From positions 451,569-515,568 of the forward strand of contig NZ_CP054919.1 of assembly GCF_013364235.1 (NCBI RefSeq): 64,000 nucleotides of DNA. The letters are read 5' to 3'. This stretch comes from Kitasatospora sp. NA04385. GTDB lineage: Bacteria; Actinomycetota; Actinomycetes; Streptomycetales; Streptomycetaceae. Positions 42,042-50,020 of this stretch are shown in pieces. The notes beneath the pieces were generated by a model, which was given only the letters and a program-made list of their open reading frames with translations, did not search any database and had not been told where the DNA came from. A program made the position numbers and the translations under genes. Each line of letters opens with the position of its first letter. Position 1 is the first letter of the stretch.

Positions 42042-42704
42042 ATGCTCCCCTCGCTCTCCCCCGCGGCCGCACTGGCCGTCAATCCGCTGGACGCGGGGTC
42101 GCTGCTGGCCTCGTTCGGTGCGCTGGGCATCGCCGTGGTGATGTTCGCGGAGACCGGTCTGCTGATCGGGTTCTTCCTGCCGGGCGACTCGCTGCTGTTC
42201 ACCGCCGGTCTGCTGTGCACCACGGGCGCGCAGGGCGGACCGCACCTGAACCTGGGCGGGGTGCTGGCCGCCGCCGTGGTCGGCGCGCTGGCGGGGGCGC
42301 AGACCGGCTACCTGCTCGGGCGCCGGGGCGGCCGGGCGCTGCTGGCCCGTTCCCGCAGCAAGCACCTGCACGAGGGGGCGGTGCGGGCCGAGGAGATCCT
42401 GGCCCGCTACGGGCACGCCAAGGCGGTGGTGCTGGCCCGCTTCGTCCCGGTGGTGCGCACCGTCCTGAACCCGCTGGCGGGCGCGCTGGGCGTCGACGTC
42501 CGCACCTTCACCCGCTGGCAGGTCGTCGGCGGCCTGCTCTGGACGGTGGGGCTGGTGCTGGCCGGGTACGCCCTCGGCTCCTCCGTCCCGAACGTGGACC
42601 ACTACCTGCTGCCGCTGGTCGCCCTGGTGGTGGCCGTCTCGCTGGTCCCGGTGTTCCTGGAGCTGCTCCGCTCCCGCCGCCGGGCCCGGGCCGGGACCCG
42701 ATGA
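42042..42704 (+). CDS. DedA-family membrane protein
   Basis: The 220-residue protein has the DedA (SNARE-associated) pattern: VVMFAETGLLIGFFLPGDSLLFTAGLL, GALAGAQTGYLLGRRGG, and the conserved RFVPVVRTVLNPLAGALGVDVRTF with the re-entrant Arg/Pro motif. DedA proteins act as transporters or flippases of undecaprenyl phosphate or phospholipids and support envelope integrity. Its stop overlaps the start of a PAP2 phosphatase (ATGA), a pairing that would make and recycle lipid-carrier phosphate. The upstream CTTCAG repeats suggest control by the neighbouring OmpR-type system. Confidence 0.92.
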   Translation: MLPSLSPAAALAVNPLDAGSLLASFGALGIAVVMFAETGLLIGFFLPGDSLLFTAGLLCTTGAQGGPHLNLGGVLAAAVVGALAGAQTGYLLGRRGGRALLARSRSKHLHEGAVRAEEILARYGHAKAVVLARFVPVVRTVLNPLAGALGVDVRTFTRWQVVGGLLWTVGLVLAGYALGSSVPNVDHYLLPLVALVVAVSLVPVFLELLRSRRRARAGTR

Positions 42705-43378
42705 CCGGCCCGGCCCGCGGTTCCGCCCCGCGCCGCCCCGTCCTGTTCGCCTCGGCCTGCGGCGGGGCGTTCGCCCTGCTCACCGCGGCGGTGGCGGTGC
42801 ACGGCTGGACCGCGTTCGGCTTCGAGGCGGCCGCGGTGCGCTGGGGCGTCACCCACCGCCCGCCGACGGCCCGCGCGCTGGCGATCGCGGTCACCGCCCT
42901 GGGCACCTACGTCTTCCCGTACCTGCTGGCGCTGGCGGCGGGCGCGGTCTCGGTCCGCTCCCGGCGGCCCGCCGGGAGCCGTCGGCGGGCGGTGGTCCTG
43001 CTCGCCCCGGCGGCCTGGCTGGCGGCCGGGCAGGTGCTGCGGCAGGCCCTGATGCACGGTCTCGCCCGGCCGCGACCGCCCGCGGCGGGCTGGGCCTTCG
43101 ACGCCTCCGCCTTCTCCTTCCCGTCCGGGCACGCCTTCACCTCCGCGCTGTCCGCCGGTCTGCTGGCGGTGGCGGTGGCCCGGGCCCGGCCGTCGGCGAC
43201 CCGCGCGGCGACCACGGCGGCGGTCCTCTTCGCCGCCGTGATCGGCTTCACCCGGGTCTACCTGGGCGTGCACTGGCCGCTGGACGTGCTGGGCGGCTGG
43301 CTGCTCGCGGGGTGCTGGCTCGCGCTGGGGGTGTGCCTGCTGCCGAAGCTCCCGGCCGGGCCCGGCGCACCGAACTGA
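42701..43378 (+). CDS. PAP2-family membrane phosphatase (DedA partner)
   Basis: The 225-residue protein starts at ATG 42701 within the DedA stop. It has about six helices and PAP2 sites HGLARPRPP (site 1, with RPRP), FSFPSGHAFTSALS (site 2) and RVYLGVHWPLDVLGG (site 3). Undecaprenyl diphosphate phosphatase activity is the most likely role given the DedA coupling, but phosphatidate-type substrates are possible. A hairpin follows between this gene and the convergent VOC gene. Confidence 0.88.
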   Translation: MTGPARGSAPRRPVLFASACGGAFALLTAAVAVHGWTAFGFEAAAVRWGVTHRPPTARALAIAVTALGTYVFPYLLALAAGAVSVRSRRPAGSRRRAVVLLAPAAWLAAGQVLRQALMHGLARPRPPAAGWAFDASAFSFPSGHAFTSALSAGLLAVAVARARPSATRAATTAAVLFAAVIGFTRVYLGVHWPLDVLGGWLLAGCWLALGVCLLPKLPAGPGAPN

Positions 43379-43380
43379 AC

Positions 43381-43407
43381 CGGGCCGGACCGGCCTGAAC
43401 CGGCCCG
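43381..43407. terminator. Hairpin between convergent PAP2 and VOC genes
   Basis: An 8-bp GC stem (43381-43388 with 43400-43407) and an 11-base loop lie directly after the PAP2 stop. Confidence 0.5.
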
Positions 43408-43463
43408 AACCGGACGGACGTCCCCGGCAGCCCGGGCCCAGGCCCGCACACGCCGCCGCGCCC

Positions 43464-43805
43464 TCAGTGAACGCAGAACTCGTTGCCCGCCGGGTCCTGG
43501 AGGACCGTCCAGGTGAGGCCCGGAACGCTGTGCTCGCCGACGACGCTCGCCCCCAGCGCGACCAGCCGCTCCACCTCCCCCGCCATGCCCGTACCGGTCG
43601 CGACCCGGAAGTCGACGTGCACGCGGTTCTTGCCCCGCCGCTCCTCGGCCACCCGCTGGAACCCCATCGCCACGGGCTGCGCGGCGACCATGACGAACTC
43701 CCCGTGGTCCTCGACGATCTCGCCCCCCAACGCGCCGGCCCACCACCGGGCCAGCTCCTGGGGTTCCGCACAGTCCACCGTGACCATCACTGCTGCCAGA
43801 CTCAT
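43464..43805 (-). CDS. VOC-family (glyoxalase/bleomycin-resistance fold) protein
   Basis: The 113-residue protein is a small vicinal-oxygen-chelate domain: AAVMVTVDCAEPQELARWWAGALGG at the start, NRVHVDFRV in the middle and SVPGLTWTVLQDPAGNEFCVH at the end, with His, Glu and other candidate metal ligands. Substrate unknown; the close family is usually annotated as glyoxalase-like or VOC protein. ATG 43805 follows a G-rich stretch. It lies 59 bases downstream of the methyltransferase gene in the same direction. Confidence 0.85.
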   Translation of the reverse strand: MSLAAVMVTVDCAEPQELARWWAGALGGEIVEDHGEFVMVAAQPVAMGFQRVAEERRGKNRVHVDFRVATGTGMAGEVERLVALGASVVGEHSVPGLTWTVLQDPAGNEFCVH

Positions 43806-43864
43806 GCCCGCCACCCTAACCGCGACCACCGACAACCCCGGTCCGGCGGCAGTGTGACGGACGG

Positions 43865-44608
43865 TCAGGCGAGCGGTTTGCGCCACACGGAGACGTGCTT
43901 CGGGGAGTCCTGGGTGAACGGGGTGCCGTCCCAGTCCGCGACCCGGCGTTCCAGCGCGAGGCCGGCGATCCGGGCCATCAGGTCGAGTTCGGCCGGCCAG
44001 GCGTACCGGTGGCGGGAGTTGACGCGGCGGTAGGAGCCGTCCGCGCCGTCGCGGGTGAAGTGGTGCGAGACCAGGACCTGCTCGGCCAGGTCGAAGGTGT
44101 CGAAGCCGAGGTGGCGGTCGGAGACGTCGAACGGCACCGCGACCTGCCCGGGCGGCAGGAACCGCAGCGGGGGCACGCCCAGCTCGATGACGAACCGGCC
44201 GCCGGGCTCCAGGTGGCGGGCGGCGTTGCGGAAGCACTCGACCTGCTCGTCCTGGGTGAGCAGGTTCGAGATGGTGTTGTAGACCAGGTAGACCAGGGTG
44301 AACCCGCCGGGGACGACGGTGGTGGCCATGTCCCCGACGGCCACCGGGAGGGTGTCCTCGTCGACCTTGCGCCGCAGCACGGCCGCCATGTGCGCGGACA
44401 GTTCGATGCCCGCCACCGGCACGCCGCGCTCCCGGAGCGGGACGCCCACCCGTCCGGTCCCGATGGCGAACTCCAGGGCCCGGCCGTCCCCGGCGAGTTC
44501 GGCGAGGAAGGCGAGGGTCGGTTCGAGGGCGGCGGCCGAGGACGACTCGGCCTCCCCGGCGTCGTAGCGCTCGGCGGTCTCCCGGCTCCACAGTTCGCTG
44601 CTCGTCAC
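43865..44608 (-). CDS. Class I SAM-dependent methyltransferase
   Basis: The 247-residue protein starts at GTG 44608. SAM-binding motifs are visible: ALEFAIGTGRVGVPL (motif I), VAGIELSAHM (motif II), VAVGDMATT and FTLVYLVYNTISNLL, with LEPGGRFVIELG as the late motif. The substrate is not evident; WSRETAERYDAG at the start is typical of small-molecule methyltransferases. It is divergent from a GNAT acetyltransferase gene, with 89 bases between the starts. Confidence 0.87.
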   Translation of the reverse strand: MTSSELWSRETAERYDAGEAESSSAAALEPTLAFLAELAGDGRALEFAIGTGRVGVPLRERGVPVAGIELSAHMAAVLRRKVDEDTLPVAVGDMATTVVPGGFTLVYLVYNTISNLLTQDEQVECFRNAARHLEPGGRFVIELGVPPLRFLPPGQVAVPFDVSDRHLGFDTFDLAEQVLVSHHFTRDGADGSYRRVNSRHRYAWPAELDLMARIAGLALERRVADWDGTPFTQDSPKHVSVWRKPLA

Positions 44609-44697
44609 GGACGTCCACTCTGCCGGACGCCGGGAGGGCTGTCGACGCGTTTTCCCCTCGCGGCGCCCGGCCGCCCCGGTGGTACGGTTCGCCCACC

Positions 44698-45267
44698 GTG
44701 ACCCGCCCCGCCGAGGAACCGGAGGCCCGCGTGCCCGTCGAGCTGCGCCGCTGCACCGCCCTCGCCCCGCGGGTCCGGCGGGAACTGTTGGAGGTGTACG
44801 CGGACGTGCGGGCGCCGCTGCTGCACGAACCGAACTACCGGGTCGAGGCGTTCGCCGAGCGCCTCGACCTGCACCTCGCCGCGCCGGGCTTCGCCCTCGT
44901 CCTCGGCTACGAGAGCGACGACAGCACGCCGGTCGGGTACGCCTACGGGAACACGGTCGGGCCCGGCGACGGCTACTGGCGGCGGATGGCCGAGCCGCTG
45001 CCCGACGGCTTCACCGACGCCCCGGTGCTCGCCGTCCGGGAGATCGGCGTCCGGGCCCCCTGGCGCGGCACCGGGGTCGCCCGGCGGATCCACGACGCGC
45101 TGCTGGCCGACCGCCCGGAGCGGCGGGCCGCCCTGATGGTCAACCCGCTGGCGGGGGACGGCCGGGTGCAGCGGCTGTACGAGGGCTGGGGCTACCGGCC
45201 GTTCAACTCCCAGCGGGCGACCGGGGTTTCGCCGCGGCTGGTGGCGATGGCCCGCCCGATCCACTGA
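44698..45267 (+). CDS. GNAT-family N-acetyltransferase
   Basis: The 189-residue protein has the acetyl-CoA-binding motif VREIGVRAPWRGTGVARRIHDALL and late GNAT features (ALMVNPLAGDGRVQRLYEGWGYRPF). GTG 44698 has no Shine-Dalgarno sequence, but a TACGGT -10-like box lies 9 bases upstream, so it may be a leaderless mRNA. The acceptor substrate is unknown. Confidence 0.87.
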   Translation: MTRPAEEPEARVPVELRRCTALAPRVRRELLEVYADVRAPLLHEPNYRVEAFAERLDLHLAAPGFALVLGYESDDSTPVGYAYGNTVGPGDGYWRRMAEPLPDGFTDAPVLAVREIGVRAPWRGTGVARRIHDALLADRPERRAALMVNPLAGDGRVQRLYEGWGYRPFNSQRATGVSPRLVAMARPIH

Positions 45268-45337
45268 CCCCCGGCCGCCGGGCCGACCGGGCTGACCGGG
45301 TCACCCGGGCCGACCGGATCAGCGGGGCCCGGGCCCG

Positions 45338-47032
45338 TCAGTCGGTCGACTTGACGACCTTGAGCACCTTCCCGGTGGCGCCCGCCGTGAGGTAGCCGCC
45401 ACCGCCCTGGTCGTCGGAGAGGTAGTAGCGGATGGTGATCTCGTCCGCGAACCAGCCGTAGTCGATGATCAGGTAGCGGTCGGTCGGCTGCGGGAGGTCG
45501 AGCCGGCTCTTGGCGGTGGCCGTGACGGTGGGGAGCTGCCCCCAGTCGATCCGGCCGAGGTCGACGAGCTTCTTGGCGCTGACGCTGTCGACGGCGCCAC
45601 CGGCCGTGGTGGTGAGCTTCCCCGCGCGGTAGTCGACCGTGTCGTAGCGCGCGGGGTTGTCCTTGCGCACCACCTTGGCGTGGGCGTTGTCGGAGCGGAT
45701 CGTCATGTCGATGACGGTGGCGCTGCCGGTGCTCGTCCGGATCGACTCGACCAGGGCGCGGGCCCCGTCCGGGGTGAGCAGGTCGGTGCCGGCGGCGGGC
45801 CCGGACCCGGACCCGCCGCGGGACGGCGCGCTGGACGGCGCGGTGGACGGCGGGGCGGAGGACCCGGCGGGCGGTGCGGCCCCGGTGGCCGCCCCGGCCG
45901 TGGCGGGGGTGCTCACGGTCGACCCGGCGGCGGAACCGTCGCCCCGCTTCCCGTCGAACAGCGTCGGCCCGAGCGTCCACCCCAGCACCCCGAGCACCAC
46001 GGCCCCGGCCAGCACCGCCGGGACGGCCCGGAGCCACCGTCGCGGCCGCTCCGGGCGGACCGCCTCGGTCGGGCCGGTCGGGCCGTCGGGGAGGGCGCCG
46101 TTGGTCTCGGTCCGGCTGTACGGGTGGTACGGGGGCGGGGAGTTGGTCTCGGTCGGCGAGAAGGCCGGGCTGCCGCCGAGGGTGCCGTCGACGCCCTGCT
46201 CGGCGGCGGCGAACAGCCGGTCGAGGCGGACGGCGTCGGGCCGCTGGGCCGGGTCGCGGGCCAGCAGCGCGGTCAGGGTCGGCCCGAGCGGGCCGGAGCG
46301 GACCGGCGGCGGCAGCGGCTGGTCGAGGACGGCCGCGAGGGTGGCGATGCTGGTGGCCCGGCGCAGCGGGTGGTGGCCCTCGACGGCGACGTACAGCGTC
46401 ATGCCGAGCGACCACAGGTCGGAGGCGGGGTCGCCCTCGTGGCCGCGGATCCGCTCGGGGGCGATGTACTCGGGCGAGCCGATCAGCGCGCCGGTGGCGG
46501 TCAGGCTAGTGGACTCGCTGAGCGCGGCGATGCCGAAGTCGGTGAGGACGGGCGTGCCGTCGGTGCGCAGCAGCACGTTGCCCGGCTTGACGTCCCGGTG
46601 CTGGATGCCCGCGGCGTGCGCGGCGGTGAGCGCGGAGAGCAGCCCCCGGCCGATCCGGGCGGCCTCCTGCGGGGCGAGCGGGCCGCGGGTGATCCGGTCG
46701 TGCAGCGAGCCGCCGGAGACCAGCTCCATCACCAGCCAGGGGTGGGCGAGTTCGGCGTTGTCCACGATGTGGTGGATGGTCACCACGTTGGGGTGCTGGA
46801 GCCGGGCCAGCGCCTGGGCCTCCCGCAGGACCCGCTCGCGCAGCTCGAACGCGGCCGCCGGGTCGGCGGCCAGCATCGCCGGATCGGGCGGCCGGACCTC
46901 CTTCAGCGCCACCTCGCGCTGTAGCAGGGTGTCCCTGGCCCGCCAGACCAGCCCCATCCCGCCGCCCCCGAGCCGCGCCAGCAACTCGAAGCGGCCGTCG
47001 ATCAGTTGGCCGCCCGGCCCGGCTGTCGTCAT
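45338..47032 (-). CDS. Membrane Ser/Thr protein kinase with extracellular domain
   Basis: The 564-residue protein is a Hanks-type kinase (about residues 15-265): GGGGMGLVWRARD, catalytic Lys in VALKEVR, HRDVKPGNVLL, TDFGIAA, GSPEYIAPERI. A juxtamembrane linker leads to one helix (about 335-358; VPAVLAGAVVLGVLGWTLG), an Ala/Pro/Ser spacer and an extracellular domain (about 410-564) resembling LppX/LprG-like lipoprotein folds (TPDGARALVESIRTSTGSATVIDMTIR). I chose ATG 47032 because a TACGAT -10 box ends 7 bases before it, suggesting leaderless transcription; longer starts at 47041 and 47062 overlap the promoter. The ligand is unknown. Confidence 0.9.
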   Translation of the reverse strand: MTTAGPGGQLIDGRFELLARLGGGGMGLVWRARDTLLQREVALKEVRPPDPAMLAADPAAAFELRERVLREAQALARLQHPNVVTIHHIVDNAELAHPWLVMELVSGGSLHDRITRGPLAPQEAARIGRGLLSALTAAHAAGIQHRDVKPGNVLLRTDGTPVLTDFGIAALSESTSLTATGALIGSPEYIAPERIRGHEGDPASDLWSLGMTLYVAVEGHHPLRRATSIATLAAVLDQPLPPPVRSGPLGPTLTALLARDPAQRPDAVRLDRLFAAAEQGVDGTLGGSPAFSPTETNSPPPYHPYSRTETNGALPDGPTGPTEAVRPERPRRWLRAVPAVLAGAVVLGVLGWTLGPTLFDGKRGDGSAAGSTVSTPATAGAATGAAPPAGSSAPPSTAPSSAPSRGGSGSGPAAGTDLLTPDGARALVESIRTSTGSATVIDMTIRSDNAHAKVVRKDNPARYDTVDYRAGKLTTTAGGAVDSVSAKKLVDLGRIDWGQLPTVTATAKSRLDLPQPTDRYLIIDYGWFADEITIRYYLSDDQGGGGYLTAGATGKVLKVVKSTD

Positions 47033-47039
47033 GCCGCCC

Positions 47040-47045
47040 ATCGTA
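47040..47045 (-). promoter_or_regulatory. -10 box of a leaderless kinase gene
   Basis: TACGAT on the minus strand ends 7 bases before ATG 47032, placing the transcription start at or near the ATG. No clear -35 box. Confidence 0.45.
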
Positions 47046-47163
47046 GGGGCTCGCCCCGACACCCCTCGCCCACGCCCGAGCCCGGCCCGCGCCCGGCCCG
47101 CACCCGTCCCCGTACTCCTCGCCGCGCCCGTTCCCGCACCTCACGGCCGTGGTGGACGAACGA

Positions 47164-47199
47164 CCCCGGCCCCGGGCGGAAGATCGCTCGGGGCCGGGG
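47164..47199 (-). terminator. Terminator hairpin after the DUF4232 lipoprotein gene
   Basis: Arms 47164-47173 and 47190-47199 form a perfect 10-bp GC stem, extendable inward by one pair, 21 bases past the stop. Confidence 0.65.
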
Positions 47200-47220
47200 C
47201 GGGGCCGGGGCGGAGGCGGG

Positions 47221-47901
47221 TCAGGACGCGGCTGCGAAGGGGCCGACCATGAAGTCGGCGCAGACGTTGATGGTGCCGTTGTCGACGCCGCCGGTGACCG
47301 GGACCTGCACCTGCTCGGTGGTGTCCGGGAGGATCACCGAGACCTTCGAGCCGGTGACCGGGCAGACCAGGCGGCCGGAGGCGCTGCCCTCGAAGTTGAC
47401 GTTGGTGAAGAGCAGGTGGGCCTCGGCGGACTTGCCGGGCTGGAGCGTGACGGCGGTGGCGCTGCCGCCCGCCTCGCGGACGGCGTCCAGCGGGGCGGAC
47501 TTGCCCTGGTCGTCGGCGAGCCGGATGCCCGGGAAGCCGGTCAGGGTGCACGCCTTGCCGGAGGTGTTCTGGGCGCGGAGCAGGGCCAGCGCGGAGGACT
47601 GCTCGGTGGCGTGGTCGTTGGGGCCGGTCACGGTCAGCTTGACGTCCTTGGTGGTGCACTTGGCGCCACCGGCCGCGGTGGCGGTGGTGCCCGCGCCCTT
47701 GCTCGCGGTGGCGCCCGTGGCAGCCGTGGCGCCCGCGGTGCCTGCGGCGGGGCTGCCGGAGGCAGCGGGAGCGGTGGGGGCGGAGGCGGCGCTGGTCGGG
47801 GCGGTACCCGTGGCGGCGGTGTCGTCGTCGCAGGCGGTGAGGGTGAGCCCGGCGAGGAGCGCGACGGCGGCGGTGGCGGTCAGGCGGGTGATGGTGCGCA
47901 T
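47221..47901 (-). CDS. DUF4232 lipoprotein
   Basis: The 226-residue precursor has a lipoprotein signal with lipobox LTAC (about residues 21-24), then a Thr/Ala/Ser-rich spacer (25-75) and a DUF4232 immunoglobulin-like domain (about 80-226; CTTKDVKLTVTGPNDHATEQSS, ACTLTGFPGIRLAD, VCADFMVGPF) with paired cysteines. DUF4232 proteins are abundant surface proteins of streptomycetes without known function. ATG 47901 has GAGG about 11 bases upstream; a longer frame start at 48012 has no signal peptide and is unlikely. Confidence 0.86.
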   Translation of the reverse strand: MRTITRLTATAAVALLAGLTLTACDDDTAATGTAPTSAASAPTAPAASGSPAAGTAGATAATGATASKGAGTTATAAGGAKCTTKDVKLTVTGPNDHATEQSSALALLRAQNTSGKACTLTGFPGIRLADDQGKSAPLDAVREAGGSATAVTLQPGKSAEAHLLFTNVNFEGSASGRLVCPVTGSKVSVILPDTTEQVQVPVTGGVDNGTINVCADFMVGPFAAAS

Positions 47902-48124
47902 GGCGGTGTCTACCTCGGTGGGGGCCGTGGGGGCGTGGGGCGGGTGGGCGGCCCGGAGGGGGCCGGAGCGGGCCGGAAGCCTTCCCGACAGTTGTACCGC
48001 CCGAAGATCCACAGCCGCGTTCCCCGCCCGTCACAACCGCGTCACGGGCCCCGGTCACAACGGGCGGCGCCGCCCGAGTTGAGCGGCGCCGGGCCTGCCC
48101 GATGGGGCAGGAGCGGACGGGGCG

Positions 48125-48649
48125 TCAGAGCGCGGCGAGGCGGGCCAGCGGGCCGGCCGGGTCCGGGAGGGCGCAGGCGGTGCGGACGGCGGCGTCGTGG
48201 GCGGCGGCGAGCGCGTCGAGGCGGGTGAGCCGGGTGCGGCCCTGCCGGGAGAGGTGGGCGGTGATCCGGCGGCGGTCCCGGTCGCCCTGGCGGCGGTAGA
48301 CCAGTCCGGTGTCGGCGAGGCCGTCCACCAGGCGACTGAGGCTGGCCTGCGGGATCAGCAGCGCCTGGGCGAGTTCGCCCATCGCGTGGCCCCGCCCGTC
48401 GGCGAGGGCGCGCAGCACCCGCCACTGGTCGACGGTGCAGTCCTCCTCGGCGAGGGCGGCGGCCAGTCCGGTGGTGAGGCGGCGGTGGGCGAGCGCGACG
48501 AGTTCGACCAGCAGCGGCGCCGGGGCCGCTTCCGCTCCGACGGCGCCCACGTGCGCGTCGGCGTCCCGTACGTCGGCGTCCCGTACGTCGGTGCCCCGCA
48601 CGTCGGTGCCCCGCACGTCGGCGTCCCGCGCGGTGCTGTTCGCGGACAT
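48125..48649 (-). CDS. MarR-family transcriptional regulator
   Basis: The 174-residue protein has an N-terminal low-complexity segment (about residues 7-35) made of five-residue DVRGT/DVRDA repeats, then a MarR winged helix (VDQWRVLRALADGRGHAMGELAQAL, ASLSRLVDGLADTGLVYRR, RRRITAHLSRQG). MarR dimers bind palindromes and respond to small aromatic or amide-like ligands. GGGAGG precedes ATG 48649. It is divergent from the amide-use genes, so it is a candidate repressor of them; the TTCCATATGGAA palindrome at 49946 is one possible target. Confidence 0.87.
   Translation of the reverse strand: MSANSTARDADVRGTDVRGTDVRDADVRDADAHVGAVGAEAAPAPLLVELVALAHRRLTTGLAAALAEEDCTVDQWRVLRALADGRGHAMGELAQALLIPQASLSRLVDGLADTGLVYRRQGDRDRRRITAHLSRQGRTRLTRLDALAAAHDAAVRTACALPDPAGPLARLAAL
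48557..48631 (-). repeat. Five tandem 15-bp repeats inside the MarR gene
   Basis: Unit GTCGGCGTCCCGTAC on the plus strand occurs twice exactly, twice as GTCGGTGCCCCGCAC and once with two changes. It encodes the repetitive N-terminus of the MarR protein and keeps frame, so unit number could vary without breaking the gene. Confidence 0.88.
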
Positions 48650-48752
48650 CCGGCCTCCCGTTCCGATCCCTCGCCGTGACCCGGAGGGGGTTTCCCGGGG
48701 CCCGGCGGGACGACCATACTCGCACCGTCGGGGAACGCGTGAGGAACGGGTG

Positions 48753-49820
48753 ATGCTGGACGCCAGGCTGGTCGATCCGCTCGACGCGCTGCACCTCGGA
48801 CGGGAGGACGGCGCGTTCCGGGTGGGCCTCGTCGTGCCGCAGTCCGGGACGCTCGGGCTGACCGGGCCGTCCGCGCTGGACGGCGCACTGCTGGCCGCGC
48901 ACGAGGTGAACGCCCGCGGCGGGGTGCTCGGCCGCCCGCTGGAACTGGTGCTGGTGGACGGCGGCGGCTCGCCGCAGCCGGTGGCCGCCGAGGTGCGCCG
49001 GCTGCTCGCGGCGGGGGCGCTGGACGCGCTGGCCGGCTGCCACACCAGCGACGTGCACCGGGCGGTGGAGCAGGTGGCCGCCGAGCGGATCGCGTACGTG
49101 TTCACCCCGCCGCACGAGGGCGGGTCCCGGCGGCCCGGCGTGCTGTGCACCGGCATCGCCCCGGCCGCCCAACTGGGTGGCGCAATCAGCACGTTGACGG
49201 AGCGTCACGGCCTGCGGCGGTGGGCGCTGATCGGCAACGACTACATCTGGCCGCGCAGCGTACACCGGGCCGCGGCCCGGCTGGCGGCGGGCGCCGGGGC
49301 CCGGGTGGTGCTGGAGCGCCGGATCGCCTTCGGCGGCGTCGAGCGGACGGTCGAACCGCTGCTGGACGAGCTGCGCGCGGCCCGCGCGGACGGCCTGCTG
49401 CTCAGCCTGATCGGGCGCGACCTCGTCCTGTTCAACCGGGCGCTGCGCCGCAGCGGACTGGACCGCGGGCTGGTGCGGCTGTCCGGCTCGCTGGAGGAGA
49501 ACGGCCTGCTGGCGCTGGGCGGCGACGGCACCGGCACGCTGTACGCCGCGATGCCCTCGTTCGCGACCCTGGCCGAGGAGCCCCGCCAGTCGCTGGCCGA
49601 ACGCCACCGGGCGCTGTGCGGCCCGTGGGCACCGGTGCTGGACGCGTACGCGGTGGGCCTGTACGACGGCCTGCACCTGCTGGCGACGCTGGCGGCCCGC
49701 CGCGCGCTGGACCCCGGAGGGCTGGCCCGGGCGGCCGCCCCGCTGCTGCACGCCGGGCGGCGCACGGTGCACCTGGCCCGGGCCGAGGGCCTGGGCTTCG
49801 CCGTCCTGCCCCGACCCTGA
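48753..49820 (+). CDS. AmiC-like cytoplasmic ligand-binding protein
   Basis: The 355-residue protein has the periplasmic-binding-protein type 1 fold of branched amino acid/amide receptors: FRVGLVVPQSGTLGLTGPSALDGALLAAHEVN, RPLELVLVDGGGSP, LAGCHTSDVHRAVEQVAA and WALIGNDYIWPRS. No signal peptide or lipobox is present, so it stays in the cytoplasm like AmiC, the amide sensor of Pseudomonas. GAGG lies 8 bases before ATG 48753 (GTG 48750 is possible). It precedes a permease and an acetamidase/formamidase, so it probably senses an amide and controls their expression, perhaps through a partner not encoded here. Confidence 0.8.
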   Translation: MLDARLVDPLDALHLGREDGAFRVGLVVPQSGTLGLTGPSALDGALLAAHEVNARGGVLGRPLELVLVDGGGSPQPVAAEVRRLLAAGALDALAGCHTSDVHRAVEQVAAERIAYVFTPPHEGGSRRPGVLCTGIAPAAQLGGAISTLTERHGLRRWALIGNDYIWPRSVHRAAARLAAGAGARVVLERRIAFGGVERTVEPLLDELRAARADGLLLSLIGRDLVLFNRALRRSGLDRGLVRLSGSLEENGLLALGGDGTGTLYAAMPSFATLAEEPRQSLAERHRALCGPWAPVLDAYAVGLYDGLHLLATLAARRALDPGGLARAAAPLLHAGRRTVHLARAEGLGFAVLPRP

Positions 49821-49945
49821 ATCCGCCCCGCCCTGAACCTGCCCTGCCCTGAACCCGTCCCGCCCTGGGCCTGTCCTGCCTTGAGTTCGTCGCGCGCCGA
49901 ACCCCCGTCACGACTGGTGACCGGCTCCGCACGCCGAGAAAACCC

Positions 49946-49974
49946 TTCCATATGGAAATACTTACCCCTACAGT
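49946..49974 (+). promoter_or_regulatory. Promoter with palindromic operator before the permease
   Basis: The perfect palindrome TTCCATATGGAA (49946-49957) overlaps a weak TTCCAT -35 position; TACAGT (49969-49974) follows at 17 bases as the -10 box. A protein on the palindrome would block RNA polymerase. The MarR protein at 48125 is the nearest candidate. Confidence 0.5.
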
Positions 49975-50020
49975 CTCCCCCACACCCGCTGGCCCGTCAC
50001 GTCACGGAGAGGGAGCACCC

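Noticed and set aside
48557..48631. CRISPR-like array
   Set aside because: Units are directly adjacent, have no spacers and lie within a coding frame.
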